Origin: an uncultured Senegalimassilia sp.
GTDB taxonomy: Bacteria > Actinomycetota > Coriobacteriia > Coriobacteriales > Eggerthellaceae
NCBI RefSeq assembly: GCF_934632265.1
Contig: NZ_CAKTYH010000093.1
Location: 1-7,837, forward strand
Reading direction: 5' to 3'
DNA: 7,837 nt
Shown here: positions 1 through 6,535 of the stretch, piece after piece
How positions within the stretch are numbered: the first letter of the stretch is position 1
Layout of the letters: each line of letters begins with the position of its first letter
Translations under genes and position numbers: made by a program
The notes under the pieces: model-generated
What the model was told of the DNA's origin: nothing
The model's input: only the letters and a program-made list of their open reading frames with translations
The model's database searches: none

Positions 1-170
1 GTTCGTTGACTGCAAATGAAATGCTATATTATACAAATCGTTATCCATGAGCATTTACCTCAAAAGCATTTTTTCATGTCGATATCTGTTATTTATCATA
101 CCAGAATTCATTCAGCGTAACAAGAGCACATATTATATATAGTTACTAACTGTGCATATCTCTCGTCAAG
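1..170. other. AT-rich non-coding leader region
   Basis: No convincing gene is seen on either strand. The reverse-strand frame crossing this stretch runs into the terminator hairpins and the first gene and has no recognisable product. The stretch is AT-rich and holds a possible promoter near its left end (6-35) and an AT run at 131-140 that could serve as a -10 element. Short inverted matches exist (AAATGC at 19-24 against GCATTT at 51-56 and 66-71) but are too short to call a structured RNA. It is either the 5' leader of the operon starting at 256 or the tail of an upstream unit outside the window. Confidence 0.5.
6..35 (+). promoter_or_regulatory. Possible sigma-A type promoter
   Basis: TTGACT at 6-11 resembles a -35 box. 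It is followed after 17 or 18 bases by TTATAC (29-34) or TATACA (30-35) as a -10 box. If real, the transcript would have a leader of more than 200 bases, with both hairpins at 171-227 inside it, before the first gene. AT-rich DNA gives such matches by chance, so this is tentative. Confidence 0.3.
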
Positions 171-202
171 AAAAACACTTCTCACCGTGAGAAGTGTTTT
201 TT
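171..202 (+). terminator. Hairpin with T-run, first of two in tandem
   Basis: A perfect 14-bp stem (171-184 with 188-201), a 3-base loop and a run of T form an intrinsic-terminator shape. The left arm starts with a run of A, so the structure could terminate on both strands. The core at 177-194 recurs at 7434-7451 with one difference, in the loop. It sits about 50 bases upstream of the 256 start, so it either ends an upstream transcript or acts as an attenuator in the leader. Confidence 0.75.
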
Positions 203-205
203 CAT

Positions 206-227
206 GCGCCCGGTGGGGCGCTTTTTT
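206..227 (+). terminator. GC-rich hairpin with T6, second of two
   Basis: GCGCCC (206-211) pairs with GGGCGC (216-221) around a GGTG loop and is followed directly by six T. This is a compact, classical rho-independent terminator. It lies only 15 bases before the ribosome binding site of the first gene, and no promoter is visible between it and that gene. Transcription of the gene would therefore have to read through both hairpins. Confidence 0.75.
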
Positions 228-255
228 ATTGCCCTGAATAAGGAAGGAGGCAGCG

Positions 256-471
256 ATGTATTTCACAGACGGCAAAAGACAGGCATTTGAGAAGCTGATG
301 ATAAGCAAGCCGGGGTTCGATCACTATGACACAGGCATAGACGGCGAACACCCGGAGTGCAAATCATGTGAGTTTCACAGGCCTCATTGGGATGGGCGGT
401 CATGCGTGTATGAGCAGTGCCCATACTTGAGCAGCCGCACGGCAAAGGAGGTGATGCCGCCCGCAAAGTGA
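256..471 (+). CDS. Small Cys-rich protein of unknown function
   Basis: This 71-residue protein starts at an ATG preceded by a strong AAGGAGG (about 244-250). I do not recognise a named family. The C-terminal half carries a CxxC pair (C35, C38) and two further Cys (C49 and C54, in a QCPY context), with nearby His and aromatic residues. That spacing suits a small zinc-binding or otherwise metal-stabilised fold. It has no signal peptide or membrane segment, so it is probably cytoplasmic. It is the first gene of a likely operon with the two pilin genes, 39 bases ahead of the tip pilin. A regulatory role is possible but is inference from size and position only. The strong ribosome site and co-directional context support it as a real gene. 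Confidence 0.7.
   Translation: MYFTDGKRQAFEKLMISKPGFDHYDTGIDGEHPECKSCEFHRPHWDGRSCVYEQCPYLSSRTAKEVMPPAK
444..455 (+). promoter_or_regulatory. Extended Shine-Dalgarno-like string inside a gene
   Basis: AAAGGAGGTGAT is complementary over all 12 bases to the conserved 3' end of bacterial 16S rRNA. It lies inside the last codons of the small Cys-rich gene. No start codon lies at normal spacing after it: the in-frame ATG at 454 is too close and the GTG at 468 is far and opens only a four-codon frame. It may be chance codon use, or it may hold ribosomes near the junction with the next gene. Confidence 0.25.
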
Positions 472-510
472 CGCCCCAGTAAGCAGCAAATCTAAGGAAC
501 AGGAGGTTTT

Positions 511-2106
511 ATGTCGAGAACAAAAACCATGTGGTGCAGACAGCTTTTGATGCTGATCTGTGCCATTGTCATTTTCAACGTATTTTTCACAGCGCACGCC
601 TTTGCGGACTATGTCAACGTGACGACCGGCACAAGCTATTCGTACTTCCAGACCTTTTCCAGCAGCGGTGTATGGACAGGCATCGGGACTCCAACGCACA
701 CAATAGTCCAGACCGGAGCCCCGGCCTACTGCCTGCAAACAGAGTATACTTCCCCCAGCGGCGGAGGCTACACAACAACCGACCCGTGGTACTACTACGA
801 CGCTGCCACTATATACGGACTGCAAGCCATCCTTGAACACGGCTATCCCAACGATGACGGCGGCTATTCCGAAGAAGAAGCACGCTATGCGACCGCAAAC
901 GCCATTCGCTTCTGGCTTGCCGAGCGCGGAGCGCAGGGAGTACCGGCGTGGATGAACCTCACGCTGTACAGGCAGTTTTTCAGAGCAGTACCGGGATACG
1001 AAGACCTTTTCGACTGGTGCTTGTATTTGCTCGACTGCGCGAGAAATCAGGAAGTGTACGAACATGCAGTTTCATTTTCAAGCCTCAACCTTGTTGAAGA
1101 TGGAGACTATTACACCGGCACTACTACCGTAACGCTTATAAACTGCGGAGGCGGCTACACGATAGACAAAAGCGGACTCCCGGAGGGTGCAATAGTTGAC
1201 GGCTATACCGGTGACACCGGGGATGTGCTCACGATCCGAATCCCGACAAGGTATGCCGGTGCAGGCTATACTCTTTCAGCAACGGGTATAGATAATCAGA
1301 CCGAGGCCAGCCTGATCTACTATGCCCCAGACAACTGGAACGAGCAGCGCGTGGTCACGTATGTCTACAACATTGAGGTCAAAGCCGCCGCAGCTTCATT
1401 AGAGGTAAGTCTCCCGGACAAGCCAAAGGACGGGAAGCTTATTATCCGCAAATATGACGCTGAGACCGGCGAGCCAATAGCCGGAGTAAGCTTCGGCTAC
1501 GGCGGTTCTTCCGGAGACCAGCTTGCCGGGGCGATAACAGACAGCACCGGCACAGTCATTTTTACAGACATACCTGCCGGGGAATATTTCTTTCAGGAGA
1601 TTTCCGCGCCCGGCCTGTACGTTGTAGATACTACGCGGCACACCTTCATCATAAGAGCCGGTGAAGAGCTGAGCTTTGACGTTTACAACACGCGAAAGAC
1701 AGGCTCTATAACAGTCCGCAAGCAGGACGCATACGGAAACGCGCTTGCCGGAGCCGTGTTTGCGCTGGAGCACTCAGAAGACGATGGTACAACATGGAAG
1801 CAGATCGCAGAACAGACCTCTGCCGAAGACGGTGCTGCCGTATTCAGTGATCTCAGCGTAAGCGGCATTTATCGCGTAACAGAAACCAAGGCACCGATGG
1901 GGCATATGCTGCAAGCCGGGATTCTGTTTGAGGGAAAGCTTGAAGACTCTGACAGCTTCGACATCAGCTTTACCTCATGCGACTGCGCCATTACTGCGCT
2001 GCCATTCACCGGGCAGTCCGGCTTCCTCTATATCCCGGCAATATTGCTCATGCTGTGCATGGGCTTTTTCATTGCCTATAAACCGAAAAAGGAGAAACCT
2101 GAATGA
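511..2106 (+). CDS. LPFTG-anchored thioester/SpaA-domain surface protein (likely pilus tip)
   Basis: This 531-residue protein is exported, sortase-anchored and probably the adhesive or ancillary subunit of the pilus. The start follows AGGAGG (501-506) at a short 4-base gap; the next Met (residue 7) is too far from the site. A signal peptide covers residues 1-32, with a likely cut after AFA. Residues ~60-180 resemble the TQXA thioester domain: C74 in an AYCLQ context, then an ILEHGYPND segment and the helix at 126-136. The usual TQxA motif reads TANA here, so the thioester Gln is absent (A129). Two SpaA/CnaB-like domains follow. The first (~308-393) has the K314, E363 and N393 set expected for an isopeptide bond. 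The second (~398-490) has K404 and E458 but no clear Asn partner. The sorting signal is LPFTG at 497-501, a hydrophobic helix at ~503-522 and a basic tail. The stop overlaps the next start by 4 nt. Confidence 0.9.
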   Translation: MSRTKTMWCRQLLMLICAIVIFNVFFTAHAFADYVNVTTGTSYSYFQTFSSSGVWTGIGTPTHTIVQTGAPAYCLQTEYTSPSGGGYTTTDPWYYYDAATIYGLQAILEHGYPNDDGGYSEEEARYATANAIRFWLAERGAQGVPAWMNLTLYRQFFRAVPGYEDLFDWCLYLLDCARNQEVYEHAVSFSSLNLVEDGDYYTGTTTVTLINCGGGYTIDKSGLPEGAIVDGYTGDTGDVLTIRIPTRYAGAGYTLSATGIDNQTEASLIYYAPDNWNEQRVVTYVYNIEVKAAAASLEVSLPDKPKDGKLIIRKYDAETGEPIAGVSFGYGGSSGDQLAGAITDSTGTVIFTDIPAGEYFFQEISAPGLYVVDTTRHTFIIRAGEELSFDVYNTRKTGSITVRKQDAYGNALAGAVFALEHSEDDGTTWKQIAEQTSAEDGAAVFSDLSVSGIYRVTETKAPMGHMLQAGILFEGKLEDSDSFDISFTSCDCAITALPFTGQSGFLYIPAILLMLCMGFFIAYKPKKEKPE

Positions 2107-3968
2107 AAACTATTAAGAAAGTACTCGCACTTATTCTTGCGGTCACGGCGCTGTTTTGTCTGCCTGTACAGGCAAGCGCGCTGGAGGCCTCGCCGACGAT
2201 AGACTACAGCAAAACGGGCTCGCTCTCCGTATATAAGTATGATCTTACAAAAGCCGAGGCTGACGGAGCTTGGGACACCAACGCCTATGTTTCCACCGGA
2301 TTATACGATCAGAGCGTCATAGACAAGATGGCAAACTACGCCGTACCCGGTGTTGAGTTTACATACCTGCGCGTAGCAGATATCGTACTGCACACAGAGC
2401 AGGATGACAGCGGGAGTAAAATCATTACCCTTTACGGATTTGCGGACAACGAGAGTACAAATACCGTCCTCTCGGCGATCGGTCTCAGTGCGTCAGAAGC
2501 GTATTCCAGTGAAAACGGAGTATTCTATTTCACTTCCGACAGCATAAACTCCGCGCTTGCGGCAGCTCTTGCCGCGAACTCTACAGTAGTGAAGACCGCG
2601 CTTGAGAGCCACATCAAAAGCGCGGGCGGCACAGCAATGAGCGTGACGGACGAATACGGACACAGTTCAGTAGACGGGCTGGAGCTTGGGCTTTATCTTA
2701 TCGTCGAAACACTTGTGCCTGAGAATGTGACCAGCACCTGCAATCCGTTCCTTATCTCGTTGCCTATGACAACGCTTGACGGCAGCAGTTGGAACTACGA
2801 CGTAACTGTTTATCCCAAAAACAAGACCGGCTACCCGACACTTGAAAAAACAGTACGTGAATCCGCCTCAGACACCGGCAAGAATAACGGCAGCACAATT
2901 GACATCACAGACGGCTATGCGCATAGCGCCAGCGCTTCGACCGGCGATATTGTGGAATACCAGTTTGTTTCCACCTTGCCTACAATCACGTCTCCGGCAA
3001 GCAATCTGAGCTGTTATACCTTTGTAGATAATCTCCCGCGCGGCATTACATATAACCGTGACGATGTAGTTATATATTTCTACAAGGATAAGGAATGCAC
3101 GGAGCTTATAGACACTTGGAACATGAACAGCGGCAAATTTACCGTAAGCTATTCTGAGCAGTCTTCCGGGCAGCAGATGACTGTCGAGATAACGGCAAAC
3201 GGCCTCAGCGAGATCAACAACAGCACAAAGGTTTACAGCCACGAGAGCCTTTACCGCGGCTACTCCGACTGTACTATGCGTGTGTGCTATTCCTGCACTA
3301 TCAATTCTGATGCAAGCTTTATATATGGGGACAGCGGCAACACCAACAGTGTTACGCTGACTTGGAAGCGCACTAATTCTGAACACTATGATACACTCAC
3401 GGATGATGCGCATGTGTTCAGCTATGTCATAGACCTGCTTAAAAAGTTTTCCGACGGTGCCGGTAAGCTCAGTAATGTTAAATTCAAGCTGTATAACGAT
3501 ACTGACGGTTACCATGTTCAGGCCAAGCTTGTCGACGGGGTATATTACGTGACGGGGCACATCAAGGAAGAGTCACAGGCAACAGAATTTGTCCCTGCCT
3601 CTGACGGCCATATCGTAATAAAGGGACTTGAGGACGACAGCTATATCGTCACGGAGCTTGCAACGGATACCGGCTACAATCTTCTGAAAGACAAGGTCAA
3701 GATCGTCATATCCGTGAGTGACGGCGCGGAGTGCGCACGCTGTCATAAGCCGCTGCTCACGGCATCGGCCAAGGTGAACAATAAGAACGTGGATATGCTC
3801 GCTGATGGCAGCTCCGCAAGTGCGGTCGTTCCCCTCACAGTTGTAAACACCAAGGGCTTCACTCTCCCGAAAACCGGCTCATACGGTACATGGATGTTTA
3901 CCGTCGGCGGCATTCTTGCAATGGGCATCGCCGTGATAATCATTCTAAGACTAAGCAAAAAGAAGTAG
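2103..3968 (+). CDS. Backbone pilin with YPK motif and LPKTG signal
   Basis: This 621-residue protein is the likely shaft subunit of a sortase-polymerised pilus. AAGGAG at 2089-2094 is spaced 8 bases from an ATG that overlaps the upstream stop (ATGA). A signal peptide spans residues 1-26 (cut after ASA). The N-terminal domain ends in a perfect WxxxVxVYPK pilin motif (W230 to K239); K239 is the expected nucleophile for joining subunits. Residues ~243-430 look like the fimbrial D2 isopeptide domain (K249, D309 in FVDNLPRG, N415 in NTNSV). Residues ~437-583 look like a SpaA-type domain with an E-box Glu at E518. The sorting signal is LPKTG at 588-592, a membrane helix at ~596-615 and an RLSKKK tail. 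Unusually for this class, the mature part has eight Cys, including C390/C395/C398 and a C544-x-x-C547-H cluster. Residue assignments for the isopeptide bonds are inferred from family patterns. Confidence 0.93.
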   Translation: MKTIKKVLALILAVTALFCLPVQASALEASPTIDYSKTGSLSVYKYDLTKAEADGAWDTNAYVSTGLYDQSVIDKMANYAVPGVEFTYLRVADIVLHTEQDDSGSKIITLYGFADNESTNTVLSAIGLSASEAYSSENGVFYFTSDSINSALAAALAANSTVVKTALESHIKSAGGTAMSVTDEYGHSSVDGLELGLYLIVETLVPENVTSTCNPFLISLPMTTLDGSSWNYDVTVYPKNKTGYPTLEKTVRESASDTGKNNGSTIDITDGYAHSASASTGDIVEYQFVSTLPTITSPASNLSCYTFVDNLPRGITYNRDDVVIYFYKDKECTELIDTWNMNSGKFTVSYSEQSSGQQMTVEITANGLSEINNSTKVYSHESLYRGYSDCTMRVCYSCTINSDASFIYGDSGNTNSVTLTWKRTNSEHYDTLTDDAHVFSYVIDLLKKFSDGAGKLSNVKFKLYNDTDGYHVQAKLVDGVYYVTGHIKEESQATEFVPASDGHIVIKGLEDDSYIVTELATDTGYNLLKDKVKIVISVSDGAECARCHKPLLTASAKVNNKNVDMLADGSSASAVVPLTVVNTKGFTLPKTGSYGTWMFTVGGILAMGIAVIIILRLSKKK

Positions 3969-3981
3969 AATACATGACTTG

Positions 3982-4015
3982 AAATGGAGCCGCCAATTTT
4001 GGCAGCTCCATTTTT
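3982..4015 (+). terminator. Terminator after the backbone pilin
   Basis: AAATGGAGC (3982-3990) pairs with GCTCCATTT (4005-4013). An inner GCC/GGC pair follows, with one C-A mismatch and an AATTTT loop, and the stem runs into T5. It starts 13 bases after the pilin stop and lies 2 bases from the stop of the convergent gene. It probably also serves that gene, although the T-run on the reverse strand is short. Confidence 0.8.
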
Positions 4016-4017
4016 CG

Positions 4018-4896
4018 TTACTTCGCATAGGCCGATATGAAAGATAAAAGCTCCTTGTCGTTGGAGTAGAGCTGAGTTGCTAGTTTAGCCGTCGAATCCG
4101 CATATTGAAGATTAATATCTAATGTTTCTTTTGGGCTCAGTTCAACTATTTTATTCCTCCTAGTAAGCTTTTCTCTTGTATAGGATAAAGTGAAGTCTGG
4201 TGAAATCGGAATGGAGAGATAATCTAAAAGGTTTTCTTCAGATGTATGGCCTCCAACAAAAATCACAGGGCAATTGGCTGTCACAAATGAGTAACCATTC
4301 GCCTTTAATATTTCAAACTGCATTTCTGAAATCAAGGAATTAAAAACATTAGCTGGAGAATTTTTAATCTTCTCATCTATTAGACCTAGTTTTAAAGCGT
4401 AATCGAAGAACGGTTCCAAATCTCCAAATCCCATTAAATCCACCAGTTCTTCATAGCCTGTATCCACAAGATCGCTGTAAGCCGAAGATTTATACTCTCC
4501 GTCGTATGCGCCGTTAAGCATTACTGGATTTCTAAGCATCATATTGATTGCAAATTTGGTCAAAATTTGTTTCTGCTTACTGGAACATATGAGGACGTCT
4601 CGATTCGCCGGATTACGACATATTTGCAACACTTGACTTATACAGGTACTAAACTCTCCTTCCATATTGGCCAACGTGTTTTCTATCGAATTCGGCAAAA
4701 TAAATTTACCACACTTTGGATTGGCATTCTTCAATTCGTTTTCATATAGGAAAGCTGATTGACAGATATCTTTAGTAGCACACTTAAAAATTCCTTTTTT
4801 TAGTTTATCCCAACCCCAAAGGAAGCCGGTCGAATCACAAAAATTCTTCAAGTAAAATTGCGGAACGTAGTGTTGCCGTTTCGTTAGATTGGCCAT
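4018..4896 (-). CDS. DUF4238 family protein, cargo gene on the opposite strand
   Basis: This 292-residue protein has the hallmarks I associate with DUF4238: an N-terminal KRQHYVPQFYLKNF (H9, Y10, V11, P12), a central helix at ~112-125 with an RNPVM end, a FVTANCPVIF segment (~204-213) where family members often have TSDNPV, and a YLSIPISP segment (~226-233). Its function is unknown to me. There is no signal peptide, so it is probably cytoplasmic. The chosen start (4896) has AAGGAG at a 9-base gap; an upstream in-frame ATG at 4938 has none. The gene is antisense to everything around it and visibly AT-richer: 4261-4320 has 23 G+C of 60, against 36 of 60 at 1201-1260. It separates the pilins from their sortases, so it looks like later-acquired cargo. 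Accessory roles such as defence are only a guess from its setting. Confidence 0.85.
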   Translation of the reverse strand: MANLTKRQHYVPQFYLKNFCDSTGFLWGWDKLKKGIFKCATKDICQSAFLYENELKNANPKCGKFILPNSIENTLANMEGEFSTCISQVLQICRNPANRDVLICSSKQKQILTKFAINMMLRNPVMLNGAYDGEYKSSAYSDLVDTGYEELVDLMGFGDLEPFFDYALKLGLIDEKIKNSPANVFNSLISEMQFEILKANGYSFVTANCPVIFVGGHTSEENLLDYLSIPISPDFTLSYTREKLTRRNKIVELSPKETLDINLQYADSTAKLATQLYSNDKELLSFISAYAK

Positions 4897-4905
4897 TTTT
4901 GATTT

Positions 4906-4911
4906 CTCCTT
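4906..4911 (-). promoter_or_regulatory. Ribosome binding site fixing the DUF4238 start
   Basis: On the reverse strand this reads AAGGAG, 9 bases before the ATG at 4896. It argues for the 292-residue protein over a start at 4938 that would add 14 residues and has no such site. Confidence 0.75.
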
Positions 4912-4967
4912 AAGCCGTTGTATGTAGCATATTCTCATAAAAATATAGCATGTTTTTGTCTCAAATT

Positions 4968-4973
4968 AAAGGA
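4968..4973 (+). promoter_or_regulatory. Ribosome binding site fixing the first sortase start
   Basis: AAAGGA lies 7 bases before the ATG at 4981. An in-frame ATG at 4918 would add 21 residues before the membrane segment and overlap the divergent gene's leader, and it lacks a site, so 4981 is preferred. Confidence 0.75.
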
Positions 4974-4980
4974 TGTTAAA

Positions 4981-5832
4981 ATGAAAAATACGTATTCACC
5001 ATTGATTATGGCAGCAGTGTTATTTGTAATCGCTCTGCTTGTGACGGTATACCCGGTCATAAGCAATTATCTCTCAGAGAAAAACAAATCCGTGATTCGC
5101 ACAGAGTATTTCAATGCCATAAACGAGCTTGATGATTCTGCAATAGAAGAGGCGCGGCATAAAGCGGAGAAGTATAACGCGATGCTTTCGACCGGAGTTT
5201 CACAAGCCTTTTCAGATGAACAGCTTAATGAGGCTTTTGCCAGCTATGACGAGCTTCTGAATCTGAACGGCGACGGCACTATGGCCTATATAGAAATTCC
5301 GAGTCTCGGCATATACTTGCCCGTCGCCCACGGTACGAACGCCGCGACACTTGAAAATGCTGTCGGCCATGTTGTCGGCAGTTCACTGCCTGTCGGCGGT
5401 AAGGGAACCCACGCCGTTCTTTCCGGCCACAGCGGTATGGCAAGTGAAAAAATGTTTTCAGACCTTGACCAGTTGAAGGACGGAGATATTTTCTTTATAC
5501 ATGTTCTGAACGAAACTCTCGCTTACGCCGTCGATGATATCAACACTGTGCTTCCGGAAGATACCTCGCAGCTTGCAATAGAACGTGACAAAGACCTTGT
5601 AACGCTTATCACCTGCACGCCTTTTGGTGTGAACACACATCGGCTTCTCGTTCGCGGCAGCCGCATAGATTATGATGCGCAGACCGCGGCTGCGGACATT
5701 GAGAGCCTTGAACCCGAAGCTGCCGGTTCCACATGGGTAAATGAGTATATAAAGGGCATCATCCTCGGCGTCATAATTCTTATTCTCGCCGTGATTGCTT
5801 ACATGGTAATGCGGAGAGGTCAAAATGGGTAG
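4981..5832 (+). CDS. Class C (pilin-polymerising) sortase
   Basis: This 283-residue membrane transpeptidase probably links backbone pilin subunits by cutting LPxTG signals and joining them to the pilin-motif Lys of the next subunit. It has an N-terminal membrane helix (~8-27) ending in YPVISNY. The catalytic core contains IEIPSLGIYLPVAHGT, SSLPVGG, catalytic H150 (LSGHSG, where most relatives have GHRG), C212 in TCTP, and R221 in NTHRLLVRG. A second membrane helix at ~257-276 with a basic tail is typical of class C. The Asp-Pro lid that usually blocks the active site is not seen; the corresponding stretch reads VSQAFSD (~73-79). Its last 8 bases overlap the next sortase gene. Its pilin substrates lie upstream, beyond the inserted antisense gene. 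Confidence 0.93.
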   Translation: MKNTYSPLIMAAVLFVIALLVTVYPVISNYLSEKNKSVIRTEYFNAINELDDSAIEEARHKAEKYNAMLSTGVSQAFSDEQLNEAFASYDELLNLNGDGTMAYIEIPSLGIYLPVAHGTNAATLENAVGHVVGSSLPVGGKGTHAVLSGHSGMASEKMFSDLDQLKDGDIFFIHVLNETLAYAVDDINTVLPEDTSQLAIERDKDLVTLITCTPFGVNTHRLLVRGSRIDYDAQTAAADIESLEPEAAGSTWVNEYIKGIILGVIILILAVIAYMVMRRGQNG

Positions 5833-6535
5833 ACGGCTCTCGGTATGTTTTGCGTCAGCTTTGTTCTGCGTCGGGCTGCTCATTCTGCTGTACCCATACA
5901 TAAACGGCGCAAGGCTTGAGCACAGGTCATCTTCGGCAGCGGAAAGCTTTATCTCTGCACATTCAGCAATAACAGCTCCACCGGAAGAGACGGCACTGCC
6001 AAATGCCGAGCTTTATAACGCCATGCAGGAATATAACCGGCGCATATATGAGGAAAACCAGAGCGGCCTGTCAGACCCGTCAGCTTATGAGTCCGCGGCG
6101 ATCGACTTGTCCGCATACGGCGTTGAGGATGGAATCGTAGCCGTGCTGACGATACCGGCGCTTGAGCTTGAAATGCCTGTATACCTCGGGGCGAGCTATG
6201 AAAACATGGCTGCGGGTGCCGCTGTCCTTGGGCAGACAAGTCTCCCGATAGGCGGCAGCAGCACGAACTGTGTAATAGCAGGACACCGGGGCTGGAACGG
6301 CGCAGCATACTTCCGCTATATAGACCTGCTTCAGCCGGGTGACGAGGTTCTTGTTACGAACTTGTGGGAGACGCTGAGCTACACCGTGTCCGAAATACAG
6401 GTCATAGACCCGAATGATGTGAAGAAGGTCTTCATTCAGGATGGACGAGAGCTTTTAACGCTGCTGACCTGTCACCCCTATGCAAGCGGCGGGCAATACC
6501 GTTACCTTGTCATCTGCGAAAGGAGCGCGCCATGA
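5825..6535 (+). CDS. Second sortase, class C-like
   Basis: This 236-residue sortase differs from its neighbour. It has one N-terminal membrane helix (~7-24) ending in YPYI and no C-terminal helix, and it carries an Asp-Pro lid-like motif (SDPSAY, D84-P85). The core shows LPIGG (140-144), catalytic H154 in IAGHRGW, C216 in LTCHPY and R226 in QYRYLV. Class C is the best fit by the lid and the GHRG motif, but the sequence after the Cys (ASGGQYRYLV) is unlike the NTHRLLVRG type, so the class is less certain. GGAGAGG (5813-5819) precedes its ATG. The gene overlaps the first sortase by 8 nt and repA by 4 nt, so all three are probably made from one message. It may attach the tip protein or anchor the finished fibre. 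Confidence 0.9.
   Translation: MGRRLSVCFASALFCVGLLILLYPYINGARLEHRSSSAAESFISAHSAITAPPEETALPNAELYNAMQEYNRRIYEENQSGLSDPSAYESAAIDLSAYGVEDGIVAVLTIPALELEMPVYLGASYENMAAGAAVLGQTSLPIGGSSTNCVIAGHRGWNGAAYFRYIDLLQPGDEVLVTNLWETLSYTVSEIQVIDPNDVKKVFIQDGRELLTLLTCHPYASGGQYRYLVICERSAP

Larger units (their letters stand above)
4897..4980. promoter_or_regulatory. Divergent intergenic region between cargo gene and sortases
   Basis: These 84 AT-rich bases separate two genes that point away from each other, so promoters for both strands are expected here. TTGTAT (4918-4923) with a TATAGC (4944-4949) is one plus-strand candidate, but the spacing is about 20 bases. TTGAGA on the reverse strand (4964-4959) has no good -10 at normal distance. 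Nothing convincing was found. The role is inferred from layout. Confidence 0.35.

Noticed and set aside
19..78. Structured RNA or riboswitch in the left leader
   Set aside because: Only 4-6 bp inverted matches were found, with alternative partners, and no known riboswitch core could be recognised.
400..1065. Reverse-strand open frame of 221 codons over the tip pilin start
   Set aside because: It is a shadow of the plus-strand genes: no ribosome site, no recognisable domain, and it crosses two well-supported genes.
2868..3560. Reverse-strand open frame of 230 codons inside the backbone pilin
   Set aside because: It lies wholly antisense to a clear pilin, has no recognisable motif, and is explained by the codon pattern of the plus strand.
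3732..3746. CxxCH in the backbone pilin as a c-type heme site
   Set aside because: A single CxxCH in a cysteine-rich, sortase-anchored pilin of a Firmicute, with no cytochrome features or maturation genes nearby, is better explained as a disulfide or metal-binding pair.
4897..4938. Longer start for the DUF4238 protein at 4938
   Set aside because: The extra 14 residues precede the typical N-terminus and lack a ribosome site, while 4896 has AAGGAG at good spacing.
4918..4980. Longer start for the first sortase at 4918
   Set aside because: It has no ribosome site, would overlap the divergent leader, and adds residues before the normal class C N-terminus.
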